Of a stretch of DNA of 64,000 nt, positions 8,335 through 16,772 are shown piece after piece. A program made the translations under genes and the position numbers. The stretch is from the NCBI GenBank assembly GCA_019192445.1, contig JAHCMK010000003.1, positions 62,001 to 126,000 on the forward strand. Reading direction: 5' to 3'. Numbering within the stretch: the first letter of the stretch is position 1; each line of letters starts with the position of its first letter. A model generated the notes under the pieces. That model was not told where the DNA came from. It did not search any database and saw only the letters and a program-made list of their open reading frames with translations. This DNA is from Oceanococcus sp. HetDA_MAG_MS8 (lineage in GTDB: Bacteria; Pseudomonadota; Gammaproteobacteria; Nevskiales; Oceanococcaceae).

Positions 8335-8550
8335 TCAGAAGCCGCCACGCCCACTGTCATCGAAGACGGCGGCGTAGTCGAATTCCTCATCGGGAACCGC
8401 CAGCGCCTCTTCTACTGAGGTAGGCACCACGGGCCCGGGCGGTGGTGGAGTGGGGTTTACTCCACTGACGCCATCATTCTCTGAGCATGCACTGGTCAAT
8501 GCCAAGGCTGCCAAAGCCAGGGTGCATGCCGTTGCTCTATGCAAGGACAT
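8335..8550 (-). CDS. small putative lipoprotein, 71 aa
   Basis: 71-residue protein with a lipoprotein-type signal (LALAALALTSAC, lipobox Cys near residue 22), then a proline stretch (NPTPPPPGP) and an acidic tail ending DDSGRGGF. The start at 8550 lies 10 bases downstream of the beta-helix gene; the longer frame to 8643 would overlap that gene and is not used. Co-transcription and the shared terminator suggest the two products act together at the outer membrane. No family recognised. Confidence 0.6.
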   Translation of the reverse strand: MSLHRATACTLALAALALTSACSENDGVSGVNPTPPPPGPVVPTSVEEALAVPDEEFDYAAVFDDSGRGGF

Positions 8551-8560
8551 CGTCGACCCC

Positions 8561-9427
8561 CTAGCGGAAGCGCTCGAAGTTGAAGTTGGGGCTGAAGTCA
8601 TCGCCGTTATCGAAAGCGCTGGACTCACGAACGAACAGAGCATCTGGGTTACCAGTGCCGTTATTCATTCCGAATCGGAAGCTGCCAGTCACAACCGTGT
8701 CGTTGATGATGCCGGAGCTATTGCCCAAGTAACTGATGCCATCACCGGGAGCTGGCGAAAAGTCGGCACTTGGAAAATCACCGGTACCTGGGTTGACGCG
8801 ATGCCCGGTTGAGGTGATTCGGCTGCCGACAATGGCAACCCGCGCCGTATCAGACACCACAATGCCGTTATTGATGTTGTGTTCGGCGCGCACATTATCG
8901 ATCATCACACGCGATTCTCCGGTTACACGGACGCCATCAGTCCAGTTGCGTGTGGTGAGGTTACGCAGCACAACCTGCCGGTTGGCCGGTGCATCCACAA
9001 CGATGCCAGGGGCACTTTGCAGGCTCCCTGATTCCGGAGCCGGCTCGCCTTGAACGAAAGCCTCAATGTTAGCGCTGACGCCTGGGGCCGCTTCCAGCGT
9101 CACATTGCCAGTGATTCTGACAACTTCGGGAAAGGTGCCCGAACTCACAACGGTAATGATGCCGTTTTGAGAAATGTCAGCCAAACCTCCGGCGATGGTT
9201 CCGAAAACGTTATCGCCGTCGGCATCTTCGGCTGCACCGATCAGACCGTCGCCATCGTAGTCTCCACAAGCAGCACCGGTAAGGCCGTTGATGGGCGCGT
9301 CTGCCGTAGGCGTGCCTAGGCAATTGCCTTCAACAAGTACCGGGTGATTGGCAAGTGCATGCCCCCCATGAAGCGCTAGCGCCGCAATAGCGACACAGCC
9401 TAGTGTCTTGTTCATCTTATTTGTCAC
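8561..9427 (-). CDS. secreted right-handed beta-helix protein
   Basis: 288-residue exported protein with a signal peptide (about 1-26, ...GGHALA). A calcium-type DGDG loop (DYDGDGLIG, then DADGDN) lies near residues 55-70. Repeating short strands with Asn/Asp/Gly turns follow, as in pectate-lyase-like parallel beta-helices (for example VVLRNLTTRNWTDGVRV and VMIDNVRAEHNINNGIVV). Catalytic residues of a known polysaccharide lyase are not identifiable. It may be a carbohydrate-binding or structural secreted protein. First gene of a two-gene minus-strand operon with the small lipoprotein. Confidence 0.7.
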   Translation of the reverse strand: MTNKMNKTLGCVAIAALALHGGHALANHPVLVEGNCLGTPTADAPINGLTGAACGDYDGDGLIGAAEDADGDNVFGTIAGGLADISQNGIITVVSSGTFPEVVRITGNVTLEAAPGVSANIEAFVQGEPAPESGSLQSAPGIVVDAPANRQVVLRNLTTRNWTDGVRVTGESRVMIDNVRAEHNINNGIVVSDTARVAIVGSRITSTGHRVNPGTGDFPSADFSPAPGDGISYLGNSSGIINDTVVTGSFRFGMNNGTGNPDALFVRESSAFDNGDDFSPNFNFERFR

Positions 9428-9574
9428 TCCTCAATCGTTTGAAATTATGGGTTTCCCCATTACTACAAACGCAGGCGTGTGATTTTTAGATGCAGCGAGG
9501 CTGAAATAGACGGCTTTGCGTTACAGGGTTGTTTTGTTGATACTCCAGCAGCCTGGTTATCTGAGAGCCTTTGC

Positions 9575-10027
9575 ATGGAACACACATGTCGCGTTTTCGC
9601 TTCCCACCGCCCTCCTATGCTGCGTTTGGGTGCGCTTGCTTTTTTCGTGATGGCTGCGGGATTGGTTGCTGGCTGCGGAGACAGCAAAAGTTCTACTGAT
9701 GCTTGGGCTGAGGTTGAGGGCGTGAGCTACAAGCTCGTCGCCCAGCCGATGATTGAGCCTTTGGCCATCAACACCATCCACGACTGGCGTCTGGTATTGC
9801 AATCACCGAAGGCGCAGCCTGTGAGTGGGGCGCAATTCAAGGTTAGTGGCGGCATGCCGGCTCATAACCACGGTCTGCCGACCGCTCCTCGCGTCACCGC
9901 TGAACTGCAGCCTGGAGTGTATAGGCTGGAGGGAATGAAGTTTCAGATGGGCGGCCAGTGGGAGGTGCAATTCGACGTTCAAGGTGACTTGGGCAAAGAG
10001 ACCTTAACCATTGCTTTTGAGCTCTAG
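9575..10027 (+). CDS. YtkA-like/FixH-like lipoprotein
   Basis: About 150-residue putative lipoprotein: hydrophobic segment LGALAFFVMAAGLVAGC with the lipobox Cys, then a compact beta-sandwich. A conserved-looking core MPAHNHGLPTAPRV is followed by YRLEGMKFQMGGQWEV, which matches the YtkA-like domain seen in copper-related and electron-transport contexts. Start chosen at ATG 9575 because GAGAG precedes it; ATG 9617 is possible, and the frame is open from 9479. It overlaps the di-haem peroxidase gene downstream by 17 bases, so the two are probably made together. Confidence 0.7.
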   Translation: MEHTCRVFASHRPPMLRLGALAFFVMAAGLVAGCGDSKSSTDAWAEVEGVSYKLVAQPMIEPLAINTIHDWRLVLQSPKAQPVSGAQFKVSGGMPAHNHGLPTAPRVTAELQPGVYRLEGMKFQMGGQWEVQFDVQGDLGKETLTIAFEL

Positions 10028-11291
10028 ACGAGTCCGTTTTCTGCGCTTCGTATGGTGGGTGCTGGTGAGTATGCTGGCAGCCTGCGACCGGGCAGAGCCA
10101 CACCTGCCGTGGACTCAAGATGAACTTGCGATCATCGAAACACTTTGGCTGGGTCGCTTGCCCGAGATGCCAGCAGCGAAGGGGAACACGGTCGCCGACA
10201 ACCCTCGCGCCGTCGATCTTGGGCACCGGCTTTTTTTTGACAAGCGTCTTAGTGCGAACCAAGGCATAGCCTGCGCCAACTGCCATCAGCCACAGCTGCA
10301 ATTTACGGATGGCTTGCCGCGCGCTCAGGGGCTTGGAGTAACGCCCCGTAAGAGTATGAGCTTGGTGAGCAGTGCCTTTAGCCCATGGCAGTTTTGGGAT
10401 GGTCGGCGAGACAGCTTATGGGCCCAGGCGCTCCAGCCCCTAGAGGACCCTCGGGAACATGGAATCACGCGAGTGGAGGCTGTGCGGGTTCTTTCTCGAG
10501 ATCCGCACTACCGAGCTTTTTATGAGCGCATCTTTGGGGCTTTGCCCGACCATGACTTAGTCGAGAGCCTTCCTCCTGCTTCCCCTCTTGGTCAAAGTGA
10601 AGAACGGGATGCCTGGAACAAAATGAGCTCGGCAAATCAGTCACAGATATCGGCGGCCTTCGCGAACATTGGCCGCGCTTTGGAGGCTTATCAACGTCAG
10701 CTGCGGTATGGCCCTAGCCCCTTCGACGAGTTCGTCCAAGCGGCCACTCAAGGACAATGGGCAAACGCGAATCAAGCGCTTGGAGAGCAGGAGCAACGCG
10801 GCTTGCGATTATTTATCGGTAAGGCGAACTGCATTCATTGTCACAACGGCCCGTTATTGAGCAACAACGAATTCCACAACACGGGCTTAGAGGGGCCAGG
10901 TGTTCTTCCCACGGACCGTGGTCGAGTGGATGCTGTGCGTAAACTGCTCGCCGATGAATTTAACTGTCTCGGCCCTTACAGCGGAGTCGAGCGCCAAGAC
11001 TGCGATGAACTACGCTTTGTCAAAACAAGTGGTATTGAGCTCGTTGGCGCCTTCAGAACCGTGAGCCTACGCAATATCGCGGAGCGGCCACCGTATATGC
11101 ATACCGGGCAATTCTCCACTTTGGAAGAAGTCGTCGAGCACTACGACCGGGCGCAACCCACAATCATCAGTGATGAACTCAAGCCGCTGAATCTGACTGA
11201 GCAAGAAAAAGCCGACCTTGTCAGTTTTCTCGGCTCATTGAGCGGGCCACTGGCCACCCCGAAGCGACTGTTGTCACCACCGAACTACTAG
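10011..11291 (+). CDS. di-haem cytochrome c peroxidase / MauG-family protein
   Basis: 426-residue periplasmic protein. An N-terminal hydrophobic segment ends in SMLAAC, so it may be lipid-anchored. Two c-type haem motifs are present: CANCH at residues 88-92 and CIHCH at residues 274-278, in the arrangement of the CcpA/MauG family. Downstream, GAFRTVSLRNIAERPPYMHTGQFSTLEEVVEHYD is the typical C-terminal haem-domain signature. Members reduce peroxide or oxidise protein side chains. The start is a TTG at 10011 overlapping the upstream lipoprotein gene, the only upstream start that keeps a full signal segment. Pairing with a YtkA-like lipoprotein is seen in other di-haem peroxidase loci, as far as I recall. 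Confidence 0.85.
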   Translation: MLLSSRRVRFLRFVWWVLVSMLAACDRAEPHLPWTQDELAIIETLWLGRLPEMPAAKGNTVADNPRAVDLGHRLFFDKRLSANQGIACANCHQPQLQFTDGLPRAQGLGVTPRKSMSLVSSAFSPWQFWDGRRDSLWAQALQPLEDPREHGITRVEAVRVLSRDPHYRAFYERIFGALPDHDLVESLPPASPLGQSEERDAWNKMSSANQSQISAAFANIGRALEAYQRQLRYGPSPFDEFVQAATQGQWANANQALGEQEQRGLRLFIGKANCIHCHNGPLLSNNEFHNTGLEGPGVLPTDRGRVDAVRKLLADEFNCLGPYSGVERQDCDELRFVKTSGIELVGAFRTVSLRNIAERPPYMHTGQFSTLEEVVEHYDRAQPTIISDELKPLNLTEQEKADLVSFLGSLSGPLATPKRLLSPPNY

Positions 11292-11855
11292 GATTGGGTG
11301 TCGCAGACTACCCAGTCCTCGCGCTTATGTTCATCGTAAGCGGAGCGGCGGCGTTTAGCTTGTGCGCTTGCTTGAGTGGCGCGCCCGGCAGGCTTCGGAG
11401 GGCATAAAGGGACGCAACTGCATTTCACCCCAAGAGCACCCGTACACCGTTAATACACGTGATTCCTTCATTCTCTGCGAGCTTGCCGGCGGACGCAGCG
11501 TCACTTAGCGTCAATTTTTCTTACACAAGGTCGCTCGTGGTGTTTTGTGCGATTCGCACAAAACGACTGCTGCTCTACTGATGAAAACGTGAGAAATGCG
11601 GTCTCAATTCTGTCCCCGGCGAACGAGAAAGAACCCGCAGGCTTGGTTTCGATGGCGACTTCTATCGTGGACTAGAATCCTACCGAGTCGGTGTCTTCAA
11701 AGCGAGATTTTCGATGCAGAAGCGGGTTACGAATCGAGCACGTGCGAAGCGCTTCTCATACTGCTTCGCAGCGTCAACCAAGCTCGCCAGCATAGACAGA
11801 ACCCGCGTTCTAGGCGACCCAACTAAGACCATCGTGCGCGCGTGCAGTGTGCTTG
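11292..11855. other. gene-poor boundary between chromosomal genes and the defence island
   Basis: About 560 bases separate the peroxidase gene from the end of the CBASS operon. Several short overlapping frames (for example 11596-11826, 11680-11874, 11714-12052) are open on both strands but none has a ribosome binding site or recognisable protein; they may be decayed gene remnants. The one striking element is the inverted repeat 11542-11564. No tRNA was seen. This stretch is the likely left edge of the accessory region. Confidence 0.4.
11542..11564. repeat. perfect 10-bp inverted repeat with 3-nt centre
   Basis: Arms GTTTTGTGCG (11542-11551) and CGCACAAAAC (11555-11564) flank ATT. It could be a hairpin or terminator for the upstream peroxidase gene, an operator, or a recombinase recognition core; the position at the edge of the mobile region makes the last possibility worth testing. 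Confidence 0.5.
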
Positions 11856-12323
11856 CTACAAGGGTCGGTAGCACTCCACTTTCCCGGACGCACTCGCCCG
11901 CGCCACGTACAAAGAAACCGTTCCGACGATTACAGCCACCACGGGCTGTTTATCAGCTCGAATCGCAGCGAGCCGTTGCCATTCTGTGTAGTCGATGTTT
12001 GAGGGACAGGGATCGCGCTCGGCATGTGTATGCCACTCGCCGAGGTACCTAATTTGCCCCCGGCTTCGCCGCCAGTGGGCTCCCGCAATCTGCGCGTGGC
12101 CGTGTGGTGCTCGCCGGAAGAATGCGCGGCAACGGCGGTCAGATGTTGTTGGAGTTGTGGCGTGAGTGATTGCAAGATGTGAGCCGTGAACTGTCCCTAG
12201 CAGGATGCCACCGGCTTCCAGATCCAGCGCCCGCAACTGTCGGTGCGTCTCGAAAACCCGACGAGCGAAAGTAGACAGATGAAGCAGTCGCCTGCCATCC
12301 ATCGACACCCAAGATTCGCTCAT
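11856..12323 (-). CDS. cap3: CBASS Cap3, JAB/JAMM isopeptidase
   Basis: 155-residue JAB/MPN metalloprotease. The JAMM set is complete: Glu36 (LEAGGILLG), His98 and His100 in EWHTH, Ser108 and Asp111 in PSNID (HxH-x7-SxxD), which bind the catalytic zinc. In type II CBASS, Cap3 removes the CD-NTase from targets to which Cap2 has conjugated it, limiting or resetting activation. The start ATG at 12323 forms an ATGA overlap with the Cap2 stop; an upstream ATG at 12338 is less likely. Last gene of the CBASS operon. Confidence 0.9.
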   Translation of the reverse strand: MSESWVSMDGRRLLHLSTFARRVFETHRQLRALDLEAGGILLGTVHGSHLAITHATTPTTSDRRCRAFFRRAPHGHAQIAGAHWRRSRGQIRYLGEWHTHAERDPCPSNIDYTEWQRLAAIRADKQPVVAVIVGTVSLYVARASASGKVECYRPL

Positions 12324-13951
12324 GTGCAGGCTGGGCAATGCGGATGGACCCCCAAATCTGCATCCTCAGTAGCGCTGGAATAACTAGGCTCTACGATTCG
12401 AGTTCTTAGCCGCGGCGAAGTCCGCCCATTGACCCAGTCAAGTGCCATGTCTGCGCCCAGCCCCGCAGCCTGCAGAGACACCGAGGCAGGAAATGGGACG
12501 TACAGATCTTCACAGCCTTGGCCCGCCCACGATATCGGCAGATCTTCCGAGACCGCAGGGTACTGACCCGTACGGTTGTACTCCCACAAGCAGCGACTAC
12601 ATGCAGCCGATTCCGTGTCACGCATGATCCCCCGCACGGCGGTGCCTGGACCTTCGATCCAGATCGAGAGAATCGGCGTGCCCCGCGGTTGAGCGTTCGT
12701 CAGCCAATGACCTACTGTGTCTTCCCCAGTCGCATCAACGATCAGATCAGTCGAACTGATCTGTGCTTCACGCACGTCCACCGGAACTGCCCGGACATGC
12801 GCATCTGGCATCAGGCGCTGAAGTGAATCGGACAGCGCCTCGGCCTTGGGGTGGAGCAGGCTAGAGAATCCAAGCTGGTGTCGCCCAAGATTCTGAGGCA
12901 GCAAGATCTCACAATCGACCAGCGTCAGTTCACCACGACCGCTGCCCGCACCAGCCTTGACGAGTAACTCTGCAAGGTAACCGCCGATCGTTCCGCAGCC
13001 CACGAGACAGATGCGCAGATCCCGAAGAGTTCTCTTGCCTGGGATGTTTCGCTCAGCAACATAGCGCTCGTCGAGCCGAAAAACGGTCAACGGAATCACC
13101 TTGGATTGCAGCAGAGCGCGCTGAGACTTGGCTACTCGTCTAGCAGGACTACCCTCTGTAGTTCGCGAAAAAAGTACGGCAAACGCATATGTGAGAGATG
13201 GGGACTCGACGAGCACGACGCTGCCCGGCTTTTTCGAAAGCATCCCCTCATTCAAGCGCTGCGAGATCTTTCTCCGACAAGCGCCGTCGAGGTGTGATTG
13301 CCACGAAAGGAGTTGGCCGACGGTGCGGGGCGGCCAAGCTTCTCGCATAGGCCTTGGTGCTGCGGATGTCTTGACCCGATAGACCGGAACCACCTGCTCC
13401 TGTACCCGCATCCCGCAGGGCTCGAGTTTCGCATTGGTCCTCGGCACATCGTCTGTCGCGCACCAATACGTTCGGTCGTTCAGTTTCATGGTGATCGCCT
13501 CTACCTTGCCCGTCTCCTCGGACTTTAGGTCTGCAAAGCAGATCGACTCTCCCCAATACGCATGAAACTCTTCCTCAAGGTCATCGACCATCTCACCAGA
13601 CAGCACTGATTCCAGCACTTGCTCCGCCCGAAGAATGCAAGCCAGTGTTTGACCGACGGGGTCAAACTGATCTAGCGAGACCTGCCGACCATTGAGGTAG
13701 CAAAGCCATCCTCCCGAAGAAACGTGAGGAAGAACCGCGGGTAACCCACTAGGCAGATCTGTCAGTCGAATGCGTGGCGGAGCAAAAAAAACCGGATCAA
13801 GCTCAATGATGCACTGGTGTGACGCAGCAGCCCCCGGAAGCCGAAGCACGCCTTGGGCTTTCGCCCATCCCGTGTCTGATCGACCGATGTAGCGAAATCC
13901 GCGCTCTGCCAGCGCATCCAAGACCTTGGTGACAGCAGAGTCTCCGCTCAC
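12320..13951 (-). CDS. cap2: CBASS Cap2, fused E2-E1 ubiquitin-transferase-like enzyme
   Basis: 543-residue two-domain enzyme. The N-terminal part (about 1-170) is E2-like, with candidate catalytic Cys84 in GGWLCYLNG. The C-terminal part (from about 300) is a ThiF/E1 adenylation domain with the nucleotide-binding loop [10 protein letters not shown] and [16 protein letters not shown]. Cysteines follow in [12 protein letters not shown] and [12 protein letters not shown], either of which could be the E1 thioester Cys. Cap2 adenylates the CD-NTase C-terminus and conjugates it to targets, priming signalling. The start is a GTG at 13951 that overlaps the CD-NTase stop (GTGA). The neighbouring CD-NTase ends in Gly, as expected for a Cap2 substrate. 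Confidence 0.92.
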   Translation of the reverse strand: MSGDSAVTKVLDALAERGFRYIGRSDTGWAKAQGVLRLPGAAASHQCIIELDPVFFAPPRIRLTDLPSGLPAVLPHVSSGGWLCYLNGRQVSLDQFDPVGQTLACILRAEQVLESVLSGEMVDDLEEEFHAYWGESICFADLKSEETGKVEAITMKLNDRTYWCATDDVPRTNAKLEPCGMRVQEQVVPVYRVKTSAAPRPMREAWPPRTVGQLLSWQSHLDGACRRKISQRLNEGMLSKKPGSVVLVESPSLTYAFAVLFSRTTEGSPARRVAKSQRALLQSKVIPLTVFRLDERYVAERNIPGKRTLRDLRICLVGCGTIGGYLAELLVKAGAGSGRGELTLVDCEILLPQNLGRHQLGFSSLLHPKAEALSDSLQRLMPDAHVRAVPVDVREAQISSTDLIVDATGEDTVGHWLTNAQPRGTPILSIWIEGPGTAVRGIMRDTESAACSRCLWEYNRTGQYPAVSEDLPISWAGQGCEDLYVPFPASVSLQAAGLGADMALDWVNGRTSPRLRTRIVEPSYSSATEDADLGVHPHCPACT

Positions 13952-15090
13952 CCTGCTTTGGAGTGACCAACCAGCTCGCTTGGTCCCGCCTGCGCCGGCG
14001 TCGCAGCGATTGTCGCGGCAACCGATACAACCCGCACGCGACTGGGGTCATTGGGAAACCTGGGACCGAGCTCACGGATAATCCAGTTGCAACCCTGGGT
14101 TGGGCTGCTCGACTGGATTGCCCCGCGCAGCAGCGATTCAAAATTCGTAAGCGCCTGCGCAGCCTCCTCTACTCCCTCGGGACCAAGCCGATCTGTCAGC
14201 GACTCTTTTTCGTCGGTGGGGTTGGAGACGCCGGATCGAAGCACTCTGGGGAGCTGCTCAATCACATCCAGCAGTGCGAGGTCGTCTCTCCGATCACGCT
14301 TCTCAAACGCCGATGCTGCTGCGACCATCAACAAGACAGACGACGGACCTCCCGCGACCCAGTGCCAATCACGAAAGGCTTTCAAGTAGCGCACTACTCT
14401 CCTAAGCTGCTCGCCTTTGGCGTCAACTTCAGCGAGGAACCAGTCTTTGATCGGCCTTGGATCAGACTCCTTCCAGTTCTCCCTCCGGTGTGCCAGCAAG
14501 ACCTTGTCGACTGGCAGCGCTGTCCAAGCGTCACGCTCTGCAAAGGCAACAGCTTCCTCAAGCGTGTCGTAGCCGTAGCGGTTGAAGGACAGCGACTTGA
14601 GAGTCTGAAACTCCGAATCCGGTATCGCGTAGAGGGGAACGTCAATGTGCGCACGCTCTGAAATCTCGATGCGAATACATGTTGACTTGCTTGAATCCAG
14701 CACCCAACCGTTCTCTTCGATCAGTGGCGCGAGCGCCGCCTCTGCTGCCGCGAAGAACACTGCTGAAGCGGTGCTTGGACGATTGGTTTGCGCGACGAAG
14801 CTGAGCGGCAGATAACACCCGTCGTCAAGGTCGCATTGCTGAGGTTGTCTAGCTGGCCCATTCAATGTCCGGTATGCCCACGACCCTTGAGTGAAAAACC
14901 TTGGCGCAGGGATGGATCCCTCATAGCCTTGCTCGCGAAGCACAGTGGCAAGCCGTGTACGAAGACATGCGCGCACCTGCGTCTTCGCGTCCGACAAGGT
15001 TTGTTTTTCGTCACGCGTCAGATCGAGACCCGCAAGCAGTGACCGCTCAGTTTTGTTTGTAGTGTGAAAAAGCGGGCTGAAATCAAGCAT
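13948..15090 (-). CDS. CBASS CD-NTase, DncV-like cyclic-dinucleotide synthase
   Basis: 380-residue nucleotidyltransferase of the cGAS/DncV-like superfamily. The fingerprint is intact: [12 protein letters not shown] (Gly69-Ser70 of the GS loop), [10 protein letters not shown] (Asp87 and Asp89), and a third metal ligand Asp150 in [11 protein letters not shown]. The spacing between second and third motifs is close to that in Vibrio DncV, and DDGxYLP is a clade-A feature, so 3'3'-cGAMP is the most likely product (inferred). On phage infection it would make the second messenger that activates the adjacent CapV. The C-terminus ends ...SKAG, compatible with Cap2-dependent conjugation. It follows CapV by 1 base and overlaps Cap2 by 4. 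Confidence 0.92.
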   Translation of the reverse strand: MLDFSPLFHTTNKTERSLLAGLDLTRDEKQTLSDAKTQVRACLRTRLATVLREQGYEGSIPAPRFFTQGSWAYRTLNGPARQPQQCDLDDGCYLPLSFVAQTNRPSTASAVFFAAAEAALAPLIEENGWVLDSSKSTCIRIEISERAHIDVPLYAIPDSEFQTLKSLSFNRYGYDTLEEAVAFAERDAWTALPVDKVLLAHRRENWKESDPRPIKDWFLAEVDAKGEQLRRVVRYLKAFRDWHWVAGGPSSVLLMVAAASAFEKRDRRDDLALLDVIEQLPRVLRSGVSNPTDEKESLTDRLGPEGVEEAAQALTNFESLLRGAIQSSSPTQGCNWIIRELGPRFPNDPSRVRVVSVAATIAATPAQAGPSELVGHSKAG

Positions 15091-15091
15091 C

Positions 15092-16087
15092 TCAGTTACC
15101 CCCTGTACTTTTGTTTGGACCGTGGAAAAATTCTGGAACGTCGGCGCGGTGGTTCCGGAAGGGTTTGAAGGCTGGGTCGCCCAAAGCGCGCTGCGCGGCG
15201 TGTAGCCCCCGTGTTCTCAGCGTCTGTGTTGCCGCGGCACTAGCTCGGTCCAGTGCTTTGATATCTTTGCTTTGGTCAGGTGTGGCCTCGTCATCGATAC
15301 GGTAATAGTGAGAGCCAAGTAGCTGCCTCAACATGGAATCGACCGCTCCTTCCTGAGCGGAAATGACGAGATCAAACAAACTGCCGCGCCACCGCCCAAA
15401 CCCGCGGTCTAAGTTTGCGTTGCCTCGGATGGTTGCCCCGATTGTCATAGTCCCAATCGAGAGCACACGAACGGTGGTGGTTGTATTCGGCGCGATGAAA
15501 TGATTGACCTCATGCAAGCCGAACAAGCCTGGCGCGTTGGCTACGAGGCCGCCATCTGCAAACACGCCTCTCACGTTCTTCGAGAGCGGAAAGTAGACAG
15601 GTGCCGCAGTCGTTGCCATCGCAGCTTCCACGACAGGCATTCGGTAGTCGATCTCAAAGCTCTTGTGATGTGGCGTCTTGAATATCTGCCCACTGCCTTT
15701 CGAATAGTTCACCGCAGGCACAAGCACCCGATGCTGAAGGTCGCCGATTTTTGTGTTGCCGAACTGCTTCCGCAGCGCGGCTTTCAGCCCCGTGGAATCG
15801 TGCTTGGCGCAGAGCCAGAAACCGCAAATCCGCCGATACAGGCTGCGCGAGCCGAAAATTGCCGCTCCCTCATCCTCGAAAAGGCGCTGTAGTTCGACCG
15901 CAGGGATCTCCGCCGCCAACCCCATCGCCAACATCCCACCTACGGACGTGCCGCAGATTAGGTCGAAGTGCGAGGCGATCGGGCGACCCATCGCGGCTTC
16001 CAGTTCGGCCAGAACCGTCGCGGTGTACAGCCCGCGATAGCCGCCACCGGAAAGCGCGAGTACATGAAGTGTTGAGTCGGCACCCAT
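15092..16087 (-). CDS. capV: CBASS effector CapV, patatin-like phospholipase
   Basis: 331-residue patatin-family lipase, the effector of DncV-type CBASS. The oxyanion loop GGGYRG (14-19), nucleophile Ser48 in GTSVG, and catalytic Asp178 in FADGG form the Ser-Asp dyad. Bound cyclic dinucleotide activates CapV to degrade inner-membrane phospholipids and kill the infected cell. The frame is open to 16135, but ATG at 16087 is preceded by AGGGG and leaves the DUF2188 gene (stop 16092) intact. First of the four core CBASS genes and immediately downstream of DUF2188. Confidence 0.92.
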   Translation of the reverse strand: MGADSTLHVLALSGGGYRGLYTATVLAELEAAMGRPIASHFDLICGTSVGGMLAMGLAAEIPAVELQRLFEDEGAAIFGSRSLYRRICGFWLCAKHDSTGLKAALRKQFGNTKIGDLQHRVLVPAVNYSKGSGQIFKTPHHKSFEIDYRMPVVEAAMATTAAPVYFPLSKNVRGVFADGGLVANAPGLFGLHEVNHFIAPNTTTTVRVLSIGTMTIGATIRGNANLDRGFGRWRGSLFDLVISAQEGAVDSMLRQLLGSHYYRIDDEATPDQSKDIKALDRASAAATQTLRTRGLHAAQRALGDPAFKPFRNHRADVPEFFHGPNKSTGGN

Positions 16088-16091
16088 CGCG

Positions 16092-16325
16092 CTAGCCCCT
16101 AGGCGGGAAGGGGTCCGGGCCGTGACTATCAGCACCGCTGATGCGCCCGTTCTTGTTGTGTATCCGCAGCTCTGTTTTCTGATTGCGGCTTACAGCCCGA
16201 CCGCTGTCAATGGCCTCTTGCTTGGTGCCGTGATGGCTACTAGCGCGAGCTGCGCCTCCCCTTTTCACGTCCCAGCCTCCCGATGGATTGGGAACCACAT
16301 GATGGCTATTGCTTCGTTTCGGCAT
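16092..16325 (-). CDS. DUF2188-domain small protein at the head of the CBASS operon
   Basis: 77-residue basic protein matching the DUF2188 pattern: HHVVPNPSGGWDVKRGGAARA, then KQEAIDSGRAVSRNQKTELRIH and a terminal GADSHGPDPFPPRG. Family members are small and of unknown function, sometimes linked to mobile DNA. It ends 4 bases before the capV start, so it is the first gene of the CBASS transcript and is divergent from the XRE/ImmA pair. Whether it takes part in CBASS is unknown. Confidence 0.8.
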   Translation of the reverse strand: MPKRSNSHHVVPNPSGGWDVKRGGAARASSHHGTKQEAIDSGRAVSRNQKTELRIHNKNGRISGADSHGPDPFPPRG

Positions 16326-16367
16326 GGCAATACTCCAAGCTAAAGATGGAAGAAAAGTACGTCTATA

Positions 16368-16428
16368 CCGAACAAGCTACGCGCTTGCAGTTCGGAAGTC
16401 AAACAAGCAACATACGTCGTTTCCGAAC
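16368..16428. promoter_or_regulatory. three CCGAAC half-sites in the divergent CBASS promoter region
   Basis: CCGAAC at 16368-16373, its inverse GTTCGG at 16390-16395, and CCGAAC again at 16423-16428. The second and third belong to a perfect 8-bp inverted repeat (GTTCGGAA, 16390-16397; TTCCGAAC, 16421-16428). All lie in the 120-bp gap between the CBASS operon and the XRE gene, where a CapH-type repressor would be expected to bind. Sites are seen; binding is inferred. Confidence 0.6.
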
Positions 16429-16445
16429 CACCACTTGGACGAGCG

Positions 16446-16769
16446 ATGCGGGTAAATGCTCTTGGACGCAAGATCAAGGAATTGCGCAAGGCGAGCGAGC
16501 TGACGTTGGATCAACTGGCTGAGCGATCAGAGTGCAGCAAGAGCTATATCTGGGAACTTGAAAACCGAAACCCGCCCAGACCGTCTGCCGACAAGCTCTC
16601 GAAGATTGCCAGGCAACTTGGTACGACGCTGGACTACCTACTGGATGATGACGGCCAAATCAACCAGGAAGACGCAGCGGATACGCAGTTTTTCCGGGAG
16701 TATCAGCAAATGCCGGCGGAGACCAAAGAGAAGTTCCGCAAGATGGTCGAACTGTGGGGCAAGGAATAG
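16446..16769 (+). CDS. XRE-family repressor, probable CapH
   Basis: 107-residue protein with an N-terminal helix-turn-helix (KIKELRKASELTLDQLAERSECSKSYIWELE, residues about 8-38) and a helical C-terminal part (ETKEKFRKMVELWGKE). It is encoded divergently from the CBASS operon and 3 bases upstream of an ImmA/IrrE metallopeptidase. This arrangement matches CapH/CapP, in which CapH represses CBASS and is cleaved by CapP when DNA damage is sensed. The CapH assignment rests on context; the fold call is firm. Confidence 0.8.
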   Translation: MRVNALGRKIKELRKASELTLDQLAERSECSKSYIWELENRNPPRPSADKLSKIARQLGTTLDYLLDDDGQINQEDAADTQFFREYQQMPAETKEKFRKMVELWGKE

Positions 16770-16772
16770 CTA

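Noticed and set aside
7859-8377. Plus-strand frame 8042-8377 as a gene
   Set aside because: It crosses a good minus-strand terminator and runs into the lipoprotein gene; composition is not protein-like.
8450-9319. Plus-strand frames 8450-8812 and 9050-9319 opposite the beta-helix gene
   Set aside because: Mirror frames of a signal-peptide-bearing minus-strand gene; no independent support.
11596-12052. Short overlapping frames at the island edge
   Set aside because: No ribosome binding site or family; at most decayed remnants.
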